Positions 52,002 to 59,932 of a stretch of 64,000 nt of DNA are shown here, one piece after another. The stretch is from Suipraeoptans intestinalis (GTDB lineage: Bacteria > Bacillota > Clostridia > Lachnospirales > Lachnospiraceae). Below the pieces are notes generated by a model. It did no database searches and was not told the DNA's origin. It saw nothing but the letters and a program-made list of their open reading frames with translations. The DNA is taken from assembly GCF_009696485.1 (NCBI RefSeq), contig NZ_VULY01000018.1, positions 1,728,001 through 1,792,000 on the forward strand, given 5' to 3'. Positions within the stretch are counted from its first letter, which is position 1, and every line of letters begins with the position of its first letter. Both the position numbers and the translations under genes were made by a program.

Positions 52002-53054
52002 ATGGAAAACGAAAAGGATGTTATCATACTGGCGATAGAAAGTTCTTGTGATGAGACGGCGGCGGCCGTAGTAAAAAATGGAAGAGAGGTGCTGTCGAAC
52101 GTCATCTCTTCCCAGATCGACTTGCATACACTCTATGGAGGAGTGGTGCCGGAGATCGCATCCAGAAAGCATGTGGAGCGGATCAATCAGGTGATCGAAC
52201 AGGCGCTGAAGCAGGCAGGGCTGACCATAAAGGAGATCACGGCGGTGGGAGTGACTTACGGACCGGGACTTGTGGGAGCGCTTCTGGTAGGCGTGTCTGC
52301 GGCGAAAGCCATTGCCTATGGAGCGGACAAGCCGCTGGTAGGAGTCCATCACATCGAGGGACATATTGCCGCCAACCTTATCGAACATCCCACCTTGGAA
52401 CCGCCCTTCTTTTCCCTGGTGGTGTCGGGAGGACACACCCATCTGGTGCAGGTAAAGGACTACGGAGTCTATGAGATCCTGGGAAGGACCAGAGACGATG
52501 CGGCGGGGGAAGCTTTTGACAAGGTGGCAAGAGCCATTGGACTGGGATATCCGGGAGGACCTAAGATCGACAGAGTTTCCAGAGAAGGAAATCCGGATGC
52601 GATCGTATTTCCCAGGGCGAAGGTGGAGGATGCCCCTCTGGATTTCAGCTTTAGCGGGGTAAAATCGGCAGTGTTGAACTATATCAATGGCTGTCAGATG
52701 AAGGGAGAGGCTTTCTGCCAGGCAGATGTGGCGGCGTCTTTCCAGAAAGCGGTGACGGATGTACTGATCGGAAACGCCATGGAAGCCATTTCCCGGTATC
52801 AGGTGAAACGGTTTGCGCTGGCAGGCGGAGTGGCATCAAACCGGGCGCTGCGGGAAGGATTGAAGGATGCCTGCGAAAAATGCCAGGTGGAGTTTTATTG
52901 CCCGTCGCCCATTTACTGCACAGACAATGCGGCCATGATCGGGACAGCGGCTTATTATGAGTACCAAAAAGGCATCCGCCACGGCTGGGATCTGAATGCG
53001 GTACCGAATTTAAAGCTGGGAGATTCCAGGGATCTTTCTCGAAAGATACGATAA
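52002..53054 (+). CDS. tsaD: tRNA N6-adenosine threonylcarbamoyltransferase TsaD
   Basis: 350 residues. N-terminal [20 protein letters not shown], the metal motif [28 protein letters not shown] and C-terminal [16 protein letters not shown] and [12 protein letters not shown] identify the Kae1/TsaD catalytic subunit. It transfers the threonylcarbamoyl group to A37 of tRNA. Completes the set of TsaB, D and E; TsaC is not in the window. Confidence 0.98.
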   Translation: MENEKDVIILAIESSCDETAAAVVKNGREVLSNVISSQIDLHTLYGGVVPEIASRKHVERINQVIEQALKQAGLTIKEITAVGVTYGPGLVGALLVGVSAAKAIAYGADKPLVGVHHIEGHIAANLIEHPTLEPPFFSLVVSGGHTHLVQVKDYGVYEILGRTRDDAAGEAFDKVARAIGLGYPGGPKIDRVSREGNPDAIVFPRAKVEDAPLDFSFSGVKSAVLNYINGCQMKGEAFCQADVAASFQKAVTDVLIGNAMEAISRYQVKRFALAGGVASNRALREGLKDACEKCQVEFYCPSPIYCTDNAAMIGTAAYYEYQKGIRHGWDLNAVPNLKLGDSRDLSRKIR

Positions 53055-53161
53055 GTGGGATTTAAGAGCAGGTGAAAACGGACGCAGAGGATGCAACTGC
53101 GTAGGGATCCATCAAAACACGCAGAAGGTATAAACGTGTGTCACACATACAGGCGCACAAG

Positions 53162-53237
53162 ATGTATAAAGGTACAGAATATATAAAGACATACAGGATA
53201 CCTAAACATGTACGAAACATATAAAAACGCAGGAGAT
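53162..53237 (+). repeat. Degenerate 19-base tandem repeats
   Basis: Four units of period 19 (for example ATGTATAAAGGTACAGAAT then ATATAAAGACATACAGGAT) in the gap between tsaD and ispD. Quite diverged; function unknown. Confidence 0.4.
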
Positions 53238-53260
53238 TCAGCAAAATAGCAGGTGAGCAG

Positions 53261-53971
53261 ATGGAAGCAGAAGAAAGAAAACCATGTACAGCCATCCTTC
53301 TCTCGGCAGGGCAGGGGAAGCGATTGGGAGCGGACAGGCCAAAACAATATCTGGAAGTAGGCGGGCACCCGCTGATCGCCTACAGCCTGCAATGTTTGGA
53401 GCGATCCCCCTTGATCTGTCAGATCATCCTGGTGGTGGGAGCAGAAGATATAGAGTGGGTTCAAACCCGGATCGTGGAGCGCTATCAGTGTTCCAAAGTA
53501 ACGGCAGTGGTTCCCGGAGGGAAAGAACGATATGAATCGGTATGGAAAGGGCTTGCGCATGTCCGGGAAAAAGAAGGCTATGTCCTGATCCATGACGGAG
53601 CCAGACCGTTTTTGACGGAAGAGATCCTGGAAAGAGGCTATGAGACAGTCGAACGGTGGGGAGCCTGCGTGGCAGGGATGCCCAGCAAAGACACGGTGAA
53701 GCTGGTGGGAGAGGATCTGACGGCACAGACCACCCCTCCCAGAGACCGGGTATGGACGATACAGACTCCTCAGATTTTTTCGTATTCCCTGATCTTCCGG
53801 GCATATGAAAGTCTGCTGCAAAAAAAAGAGATCCAGGTGACAGATGACGCGATGGTGGTAGAACAGGAAAGCGGCAGACGTGTGAAGGTGTTTGAAGGTT
53901 CCTATCGTAATATCAAGGTCACGACAGCAGAGGATCTGGAGGTGGCGGACGTTTTTTTGAAAGCGAAGTAG
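53261..53971 (+). CDS. ispD: 2-C-methyl-D-erythritol 4-phosphate cytidylyltransferase IspD
   Basis: 236 residues. AILLSAGQGKRLGADRPKQYLEVGG is the nucleotide-binding N-terminus, and GGKERYESVWKGL, LIHDGARPF, VWTIQTPQIF and TAEDLEVADVFL are IspD signatures. It adds CMP to MEP in the isoprenoid pathway, also served by ispG here. Starts after AGGTGAGCAG. Followed 24 bases later by a MATE transporter gene. Confidence 0.96.
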   Translation: MEAEERKPCTAILLSAGQGKRLGADRPKQYLEVGGHPLIAYSLQCLERSPLICQIILVVGAEDIEWVQTRIVERYQCSKVTAVVPGGKERYESVWKGLAHVREKEGYVLIHDGARPFLTEEILERGYETVERWGACVAGMPSKDTVKLVGEDLTAQTTPPRDRVWTIQTPQIFSYSLIFRAYESLLQKKEIQVTDDAMVVEQESGRRVKVFEGSYRNIKVTTAEDLEVADVFLKAK

Positions 53972-53995
53972 CAGAATCTGACAAAAAGGAGAAGC

Positions 53996-55372
53996 ATGGA
54001 TACAAGAGAACAAAAGAGAAAGAGCAAGATGTCTGAAGGGGCAGGGGACTGCCAATCCAAAGCGGCCAAGCTGGAATTTTTAAGGTACGCCTCTTTGAAT
54101 GTGCTGGGGATGCTTGGTCTTTCTTTTTATATTTTTGCAGATACCTTTTTCATTGCCCGGGGAATGGGAGCAGAAGGACTTGCGGCGCTGAATCTGGTGC
54201 TGCCTGTTTATGGCTGTATTTACGGAATCGGGATGATGATCGCCATTGGAGGCGGAACCCGCTATTCCATTTTAAAAAGTCAGAAGAAGGATAAAAATGC
54301 AGATGAGGTCTTTACGCATGCGGTATTTTTGACGCTTCTCATCTCACTGGTTTTTGTGGGCGTCGGCCTTTGGGGAAGCGGGAAAGTTACAGGACTTTTG
54401 GGAGCGACGGGGAAAGTATTTGATACAAGCCGGATCTATCTGCAGGTGATTCTGTTTTTTGCTCCCATGTTTATGCTAAACAGTGTTCTGACAACATTTG
54501 CAAAAAATGACGGGTTTCCCAGAATTGCCATGGCGGCGATGCTGACCGGCAGTATTTCCAATGTGATACTGGATTATCTTTTCATTTTTCCATGCAAACT
54601 GGGGATGTTCGGAGCAGCGCTTGCCACAGGGATCGCACCGGTTCTGGGAATCGGGATCGTGACGATCAGACTGTTTCTTCCAAAGAAGCAGAACTTTCAT
54701 CTGACGGCTCTGCATTTAAAAAAAGAACTGATCGGAAGCATTGCTGCCGGGGGATTTCCCACTTTCGTAGCAGAACTGTCTTCCGGAATGGTGATCCTGG
54801 TGCTAAATGGAATCGTGCTTCGGCTGCAGGGGGACCTGGGAGTGGCTGCCTATGGGATCATTGCCAATCTTTCTTTGATCATGCTCTCGGTGTTTAACGG
54901 GATCGCCCAGGGAGCCCAGCCTGTATTCAGCCGCAATTACGGACAGGGGAAGACCAAACAGGTCAAAGGAGTGCTGTCACTGGGATGTAAGGTGGCAGGG
55001 GGGATCGCAGCCCTTGGATATCTGGGAATCTGCCTGTATGCAAAAGAGATCACAGCCGCGTTTAACAAAGACGGAAATGTGCAGCTCCAACAGATGGCGG
55101 AAGAAGGACTGCGGCTGTACTTTCTGGCGTCCGCTTTTGCAGGGACGAACATTTTACTGTCCATGTACTATACTGCTACAGAACAGGTGCGGCCCGCTCA
55201 TGTGATCTCTTTGCTCAGAGGGTTTATCCTGATCATTCCCATGGCGTTCCTCCTGGCGGCAGCAGGTGGGATGAGGGGAGTCTGGCTGGCCTTTCCGGTG
55301 ACGGAGATCCTGGTAACGGCAGGAGGGAGCTGGTGGTACAGAAGAAGCAGACAGCCTGTGAAATGTATGTGA
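53996..55372 (+). CDS. MATE family efflux transporter
   Basis: 458 residues with twelve membrane helices. MatE repeats: YASLNVLGMLGLSFYIFADTFFIARGMGAEGLAALNLVLPVYG in the first half, and FNGIAQGAQPVFSRNYGQGK in the second. The family exports drugs or metabolites using Na+ or H+ gradients. AAAAGGAGAAGC precedes the ATG. Likely in the ispD transcript. The substrate is not predictable. Confidence 0.92.
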   Translation: MDTREQKRKSKMSEGAGDCQSKAAKLEFLRYASLNVLGMLGLSFYIFADTFFIARGMGAEGLAALNLVLPVYGCIYGIGMMIAIGGGTRYSILKSQKKDKNADEVFTHAVFLTLLISLVFVGVGLWGSGKVTGLLGATGKVFDTSRIYLQVILFFAPMFMLNSVLTTFAKNDGFPRIAMAAMLTGSISNVILDYLFIFPCKLGMFGAALATGIAPVLGIGIVTIRLFLPKKQNFHLTALHLKKELIGSIAAGGFPTFVAELSSGMVILVLNGIVLRLQGDLGVAAYGIIANLSLIMLSVFNGIAQGAQPVFSRNYGQGKTKQVKGVLSLGCKVAGGIAALGYLGICLYAKEITAAFNKDGNVQLQQMAEEGLRLYFLASAFAGTNILLSMYYTATEQVRPAHVISLLRGFILIIPMAFLLAAAGGMRGVWLAFPVTEILVTAGGSWWYRRSRQPVKCM

Positions 55373-55407
55373 GGGAAGAAGCCTGCGAAGCGTGCGGGAA
55401 GCCTCGA

Positions 55408-55475
55408 CGGTGGAGGATAACCTATGGTATGTTTATATGCGACGATGGAGGATAATCTATCGTGTATCTATAAAA
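55408..55475 (+). repeat. Imperfect direct repeat of about 34 bases
   Basis: CGACGGTGGAGGATAACCTA recurs as CGACGATGGAGGATAATCTA, each followed by a similar T/A-rich tail. Located after the MATE gene; no reading frame of note. Confidence 0.5.
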
Positions 55476-55490
55476 AAGAAGAAAAGAAAG

Positions 55491-55530
55491 AAAAGTGACC
55501 GGATCGGATGTTCTGGTCATTTTTCTTTTT
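55491..55530 (+). terminator. Intrinsic terminator after the MATE gene
   Basis: AAAAGTGACC pairs with GGTCATTTTT (one G-U), then CTTTTT. Confidence 0.75.
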
Positions 55531-55629
55531 AGAGATCGCTGTTTCCTTCAAAAGGCAGGTGTGTATACGGATGCCGAAAACAGACATTCTCCAGGAGTTG
55601 GCTGCTGCAGACGAAAAACAGATTCTGAA

Positions 55630-55684
55630 TTGACAATCTGAAGAGATTCCGATACAATACAAAAGAGAATGAGAATCAATATCA
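55630..55684 (+). promoter_or_regulatory. Promoter and Fur-box-like operator of the ECF operon
   Basis: TTGACA (55630-55635), 17 bases, TACAAT (55653-55658), then AATGAGAATCAATATCA (55668-55684), close to the TGATAATNATTATCA Fur box. Iron control is inferred from motif. Confidence 0.7.
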
Positions 55685-55738
55685 ATAAAACCATTAACAG
55701 GAAAGGAAGCGTATTGTAAAAAGTGGAGGAAAGACGTG

Positions 55739-56332
55739 ATGAATAAGAGACTGAACGTAAAAGATCTGATCAATGTGGGACTGTTTTCCATCCTGATCCT
55801 GCTGTTTACATTTGTGGGAGGAATGTTGGGATTTATTCCCGTTCTGATGCCCATGGTGCCTTTTGTGGCAGGGTTTCTGTCGGGGCCGGTGGCAATGCTG
55901 TTTGCCGCCAAGATCAGAAAGCCGGGGATGCTGTTTATCCAGCAGATATTGACAGCGCTGGTATTTGTGGCCACGGGACACGGCATATGGATGATTCCGA
56001 CGGCTTTGCTAGGTGGTCTGCTGGGCGAGTATGTGCTGAAGGGCGGAGGATACAAAAGCATAGAACGGGCAAGGCTGGCATTTGTTGTGGCGGTAATCTC
56101 CGGCGTCGGAAACTGGATCCCCATTTTTATTGCCAGAGAAAAATATATAGAGCAGTTGGTTCAGCAGGGATACGGAAGAGCCTATGCAGAAAAAATGATG
56201 AGCGTACTGCCCGTATGGTCGCTGGGTCCCATTGTGCTGGGAGGGATGATGGGGACATATCTTGGCTGTACCCTGGGGATTCGGATCCTGAAAAAACACT
56301 TTGTGAAAGCCGGTATGGTAAAGGAGGAATAG
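55739..56332 (+). CDS. MptD/Trep_Strep family ECF transporter S component
   Basis: 197 residues, five or six membrane helices. MNKRLNVKDLINVGLFSILILLFTFVG, GFLSGPVAMLFAAKIRKPGMLFI and a C-terminal GPIVLGGMMGTYLG are typical of the MptD (PF09605) S components. The ligand of this family is not firmly known; the Fur-type box suggests an iron-linked compound. GTG 55736 directly before the ATG is an alternative start. First gene of an S-T-A operon. Confidence 0.88.
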   Translation: MNKRLNVKDLINVGLFSILILLFTFVGGMLGFIPVLMPMVPFVAGFLSGPVAMLFAAKIRKPGMLFIQQILTALVFVATGHGIWMIPTALLGGLLGEYVLKGGGYKSIERARLAFVVAVISGVGNWIPIFIAREKYIEQLVQQGYGRAYAEKMMSVLPVWSLGPIVLGGMMGTYLGCTLGIRILKKHFVKAGMVKEE

Positions 56333-56336
56333 CAAA

Positions 56337-57050
56337 GTGAAAAAAGGGCTGGGACAAAGGATCGACATCAGGACAAAGCTGTTTATGACGGGAGTGATCT
56401 CCTATGTGCTGCTGCTGGGGAATTTGCAGCAAACGTATCTGGCGGCGGCGATCGCCATTTCGCTGTTGCCGTATCTGCTTCTGTTTCTGGAAAAACGCTA
56501 CAAAGAATCTATTCGGGGAGGGGTTCTGCTTCTTGCGGCGGGACTGGTTCAGAAATTTCTTTTGCAGGATGCAAAAGGCGTGTGGGCTTCGCTTTTTCTG
56601 TTTCTGACCGTCATCTTTTTAAGAATGGCGCCAGGCATTATGATGGGGAAATATGCCTTTGTAACCACAGGAATGAGCGACCTGGTGTGCGCCCTGAAAA
56701 AAATGAGGCTGCCGGATCAGATCGTCATCCCTATGACGGTCATGGCAAGATTTTTTTATACGGTGCGCGAAGATTATAGGCAGGTAAAGGATGCCATGTA
56801 TCTTCACGGACTGACCACTGCAAGACTTCTTGTACATCCTGTCCGGCTGTTGGAATACAGGACGGTCCCTCTTTTGATGTGTCTCACCCGCACGGCAGAT
56901 GAGGTGGCTGTCTCTGCCCTGACCAGGGGAATGGAAGTGGGAAAAAGACGGAGCAGCATTTCCGGGACGAAACTGACAGGGATAGACTATGCCTTTTTTG
57001 CACTCATGCTTCTGGTCATAGGCGTCTATATAAGGGGGAAGTATGCTTAG
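56337..57050 (+). CDS. ECF transporter transmembrane T component
   Basis: 237 residues. Five hydrophobic helices and the cytoplasmic helix with the Arg-containing coupling motifs: YRQVKDAMYLHGL and CLTRTADEVAVSALTRGME (A-R-G type). EcfT proteins connect the S component to the ATPases. GTG start after GGAGGAATAGCAAA. It overlaps the ATPase gene by 8 bases. Confidence 0.9.
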   Translation: MKKGLGQRIDIRTKLFMTGVISYVLLLGNLQQTYLAAAIAISLLPYLLLFLEKRYKESIRGGVLLLAAGLVQKFLLQDAKGVWASLFLFLTVIFLRMAPGIMMGKYAFVTTGMSDLVCALKKMRLPDQIVIPMTVMARFFYTVREDYRQVKDAMYLHGLTTARLLVHPVRLLEYRTVPLLMCLTRTADEVAVSALTRGMEVGKRRSSISGTKLTGIDYAFFALMLLVIGVYIRGKYA

Positions 57051-58446
57051 GATAAAAGATCTTTCTGTCTGCTACGAAGACGACGCCATTTTCCGGGGCG
57101 TTCATCTGGAGGCAGAGCCGGGGGAATTGATCGCGATATGCGGAGGGTCGGGCTGCGGAAAAAGCAGTCTGCTAAAGGCAGTCAATGGAATCATTGGGGA
57201 AGAAGAGGTTGTGTTGCAAGGGGAGATCCAGATGGAGGGAAGATCCGTTTGGAAGGAAAGTATAGGGGAAAGAAGCCGGTGGGTCTCCACCGTATTTCAA
57301 AATCCGAAGACACAGTTTTATTGTACCAATACCACGGATGAACTGGCGTTTGCACTGGAAAACCGCTGTGTGGAAAGAGAAAAAATATGGGAAACCATCC
57401 GGCGCTGCAGTAAAGAGCTGGGGACGGATCACTTGCTGGACAGGAACATTTTTACACTTTCCGGCGGGGAAAAGCAGCTGATAGCCATTACGGCTTCTGT
57501 CTGCATGGATAACAAGGTCTATTTGTTTGATGAACCTTCTGCTTCATTGGATCATTCATCCATCCGTCAGCTGCAAAAAATTCTGAGACAGCTGAAAGCG
57601 GCAGGCAAGATTATCCTGGTAGCAGAACACAGACTGTACTACCTGAAAGATCTCATGGATGGACTGGCTGTGATGCACGACGAGGAAATGGAAGTGTTCC
57701 GGGGAAAAGACCTGGCAGAAAAGAATCTGGGAGAGATCGTGAGACGTTACGGGCTTAGGACCATGGAAGAGATTACGGAAAAAGATCTGGAGGATCTGGA
57801 GTGGATCAGGATCCATCCCCGGGGGAAGGGAAGGTACCGGACGGAGAAAGCCCACCTGCTTTGCCGGGAATTTTGTGTGTCGTATCAGGGGGAGAAAATC
57901 CTTGACCTTAGTCTGGGATTTGACCGGGGGATCCACTTCATCATCGGGGAAAACGGGGTGGGAAAAACTACCTTTGTAAAACAACTTTCCGGACTGATCC
58001 ATGGAAGGGGAAGAGGGCTCTATCGGGGAACGCCCATCAAAAGGCACTATCAGTTTATGGCTATGGTCATGCAGGACGTCAACTATCAGATTTTTACCGA
58101 ATCGGTCTGGCAGGAGATATCGATCGTGAGCAAAGACAAGAGGAAAAAAGAAGAGGTTCTAAGACAATTGGGGCTGCTGGAAAAACGGGAGCTGCATCCG
58201 CAGAGCCTGTCGGGAGGAGAGAAACAGCGGCTGCTTCTGGGGATGACGGCACTGTCAGAGAAACCGGTGGTAGTGCTGGATGAGCCCACCAGCGGACTTT
58301 GCAAAGGAAAGATGCTGCAGATCGTTCAATATTTGAGAGAAATGGAAAAAGAAGGCAGGACGGTCCTGGTCATTACCCACGACTATGAACTGATCCGAAC
58401 CTGTGGGGGACGGATATACGAGTTTGTCAAAGAGAAAAAGTGTTGA
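57043..58446 (+). CDS. ECF transporter ATPase, two fused ABC domains
   Basis: 467 residues made of two ABC cassettes. First: Walker A GGSGCGKSS near 34-42, signature LSGGEKQLIA, Walker B VYLFDEPSASLD. Second: Walker A GENGVGKTT near 303-311, signature LSGGEKQRLL, Walker B VVVLDEPTSGL. It stands for EcfA and EcfA' in one chain. With the S and T genes it forms a dedicated (group I) ECF importer. Its stop overlaps the -35 of the peroxidase promoter. Confidence 0.93.
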   Translation: MLRIKDLSVCYEDDAIFRGVHLEAEPGELIAICGGSGCGKSSLLKAVNGIIGEEEVVLQGEIQMEGRSVWKESIGERSRWVSTVFQNPKTQFYCTNTTDELAFALENRCVEREKIWETIRRCSKELGTDHLLDRNIFTLSGGEKQLIAITASVCMDNKVYLFDEPSASLDHSSIRQLQKILRQLKAAGKIILVAEHRLYYLKDLMDGLAVMHDEEMEVFRGKDLAEKNLGEIVRRYGLRTMEEITEKDLEDLEWIRIHPRGKGRYRTEKAHLLCREFCVSYQGEKILDLSLGFDRGIHFIIGENGVGKTTFVKQLSGLIHGRGRGLYRGTPIKRHYQFMAMVMQDVNYQIFTESVWQEISIVSKDKRKKEEVLRQLGLLEKRELHPQSLSGGEKQRLLLGMTALSEKPVVVLDEPTSGLCKGKMLQIVQYLREMEKEGRTVLVITHDYELIRTCGGRIYEFVKEKKC

Positions 58447-58489
58447 CTTTTTATATTTGATACAATATAATTGAATCAAATATAAAAAG
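58443..58489 (+). promoter_or_regulatory. Peroxidase-ohrR-like promoter within a 15-bp inverted repeat
   Basis: TTGACT (58443-58448), 17 bases, TATAAT (58466-58471). CTTTTTATATTTGAT (58447-58461) and ATCAAATATAAAAAG (58475-58489) are exact inverted copies that enclose the -10. ACAATATAATTG in the loop recalls the OhrR box. Confidence 0.7.
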
Positions 58490-58504
58490 AAAGGAAGGAT
58501 CGAT

Positions 58505-59047
58505 ATGAGTATTTATGAACAGACAGTCACAACGGCAGAGAATCAGGAGGTTTCACTGAAGGAGTATCAGGGCAAAGTCCTTTTAATTGTAAATACAGCG
58601 ACAGGCTGCGGATTTACCCCACAATACAAGGAACTGGAGGCGATGTACGAAAAATTCCATGACAAAGGGCTGGAGATCATTGATATCCCCTGTAACCAGT
58701 TTGCGGGACAGACTCCGGGCACGGATGAAGAGATCCATGAATTCTGTACACTGAACTACAACACCCGGTTTCCCCAGATGAAGAAATCAGATGTCAACGG
58801 AGAGAAGGAGCTTCCTTTGTACACGTATCTGAAACAGGAGAAGGGCTTTGAAGGCTTTGGGAAAGGACCCAAGGCAATGATGATGAGCGCCATGTTAAAG
58901 ACGATTGATAAAGATTATAAAAACAATCCGGCGATCAAATGGAATTTCACCAAGTTTCTGGTGGACAGAGAAGGCAAAGTGGTAGCGCGTTTTGAACCTA
59001 CCTACGACATGAAAAAAGTGGAAGCGGCAGTGGAAGAACTGATCTAG
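58505..59047 (+). CDS. Glutathione peroxidase family (thiol peroxidase) protein
   Basis: 180 residues. The catalytic Cys35 in NTATGCGFTPQY replaces selenocysteine. Gln65 in DIPCNQFAGQ, Trp in IKWNFTKFLVD and Asn complete the tetrad, and Cys81 (EFCTLNYN) may be the resolving Cys. Bacterial members usually take electrons from thioredoxin, not glutathione. They reduce H2O2 and lipid or organic hydroperoxides. The MarR/OhrR-like gene follows by 15 bases, fitting peroxide-inducible control. Confidence 0.93.
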   Translation: MSIYEQTVTTAENQEVSLKEYQGKVLLIVNTATGCGFTPQYKELEAMYEKFHDKGLEIIDIPCNQFAGQTPGTDEEIHEFCTLNYNTRFPQMKKSDVNGEKELPLYTYLKQEKGFEGFGKGPKAMMMSAMLKTIDKDYKNNPAIKWNFTKFLVDREGKVVARFEPTYDMKKVEAAVEELI

Positions 59048-59062
59048 CTGACAGGAGATCAC

Positions 59063-59539
59063 ATGAAAAAGCAGGACACATCAGAGAAAACAGGACAACA
59101 AAAAAAAGAGGATTCCCTGGTGGAAGAGGCATTGAAGCTGGAGCATCAGCTGTGCTTTCCCTTGTATGCGGCGGCAAGAAAAGTGACGGGGCTTTATACG
59201 CCTTTTTTAAAGCCGCTGAGACTGACTTACACTCAGTATCTCGTATTTCTGGTACTGTGGGAGAGGGATGGACTTTCGGTCAGTGAGATCGGAAAAAAGC
59301 TGAAGCTGGATAATGGGACGCTGACTCCTCTGCTGAAAAAAATGGAAGAACTGGGACATCTTGTCCGAAGGCGGAGCAGAGAGGATGAAAGAAGTGTGAT
59401 TGTCTCGCTGACAGAGCAGGGACGAGAGCTGAAGGAGAAAGTCAGGGAAATTCCGGCCAAAGTGGGAAACTGCGTACAGCTGTCTGAGAAAGAGGCAGGG
59501 CAGTTGTACCATCTGCTGTATCAGATATTGGAAACATAG
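59063..59539 (+). CDS. MarR/OhrR-type peroxide-sensing repressor
   Basis: 158 residues. LEHQLCFPLYAAARKVTGLYTPFLKPLRLTYTQYLVFLVLW matches OhrR, with Cys31 in the place of the peroxide-sensing Cys15. The winged helix (LSVSEIGKKLKLDNGTLTPLLKKMEELGHLVRRRSREDER) is present. OhrR proteins lose DNA binding when the Cys is oxidised. It probably represses its own operon through the inverted repeat at 58447-58489. Confidence 0.9.
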   Translation: MKKQDTSEKTGQQKKEDSLVEEALKLEHQLCFPLYAAARKVTGLYTPFLKPLRLTYTQYLVFLVLWERDGLSVSEIGKKLKLDNGTLTPLLKKMEELGHLVRRRSREDERSVIVSLTEQGRELKEKVREIPAKVGNCVQLSEKEAGQLYHLLYQILET

Positions 59540-59795
59540 AAAAGCAGCCTGTTTTGGAAGTGTCTGGACGAGTCGGGAATCTGAAAGGATCTCTGGGAGT
59601 CGCACAACATCTCTGAGTGCAGATAGACAGGGTGTAAGAAAAAATACTTTCCGAGAGCGAAAACAGAGATACGGATAGTTTAAAAGAATATGTTTGAGGA
59701 TTGAAAAAAGGGACAAGTCGATTTGGCTTGTCCCTTCGTCGATCTCAGGGAAGCCGTTTTTGTAAAAATAACTGCGTCATCAAATAAAAAATGCA
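59540..59795. other. Gap between ohrR-like gene and surface protein promoter
   Basis: About 255 bases with no trusted gene. It holds a 10-bp hairpin at 59709-59736 and little else. Confidence 0.5.
59709..59736 (-). terminator. Hairpin with T tract on the minus strand
   Basis: AAGGGACAAG and CTTGTCCCTT pair exactly. The run of six T lies on the minus strand, so it reads as a minus-strand terminator although no minus-strand gene is seen upstream of it. Confidence 0.55.
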
Positions 59796-59850
59796 TTGAC
59801 AAGCGAAAAGACTTTCGATACAATTTTATAGAAAATGAGAATCAGTATCA
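59796..59850 (+). promoter_or_regulatory. Promoter and Fur-box-like operator of the surface protein
   Basis: TTGACA (59796-59801), 17 bases, TACAAT (59819-59824), then AATGAGAATCAGTATCA (59834-59850), one base different from the Fur-like box at 55668. Confidence 0.7.
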
Positions 59851-59932
59851 AAATAACAATTCCAGATTTACTGGATGCCGGGAGAAAGAACTTTCTGTCA
59901 GGCAAAAAAATCAACATCAGGGAGGAGACAAA

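Noticed and set aside
55571-55633. 20-codon frame (ATG CCG AAA ACA..) before the ECF promoter
   Set aside because: No ribosome site and no support beyond plausible codons.
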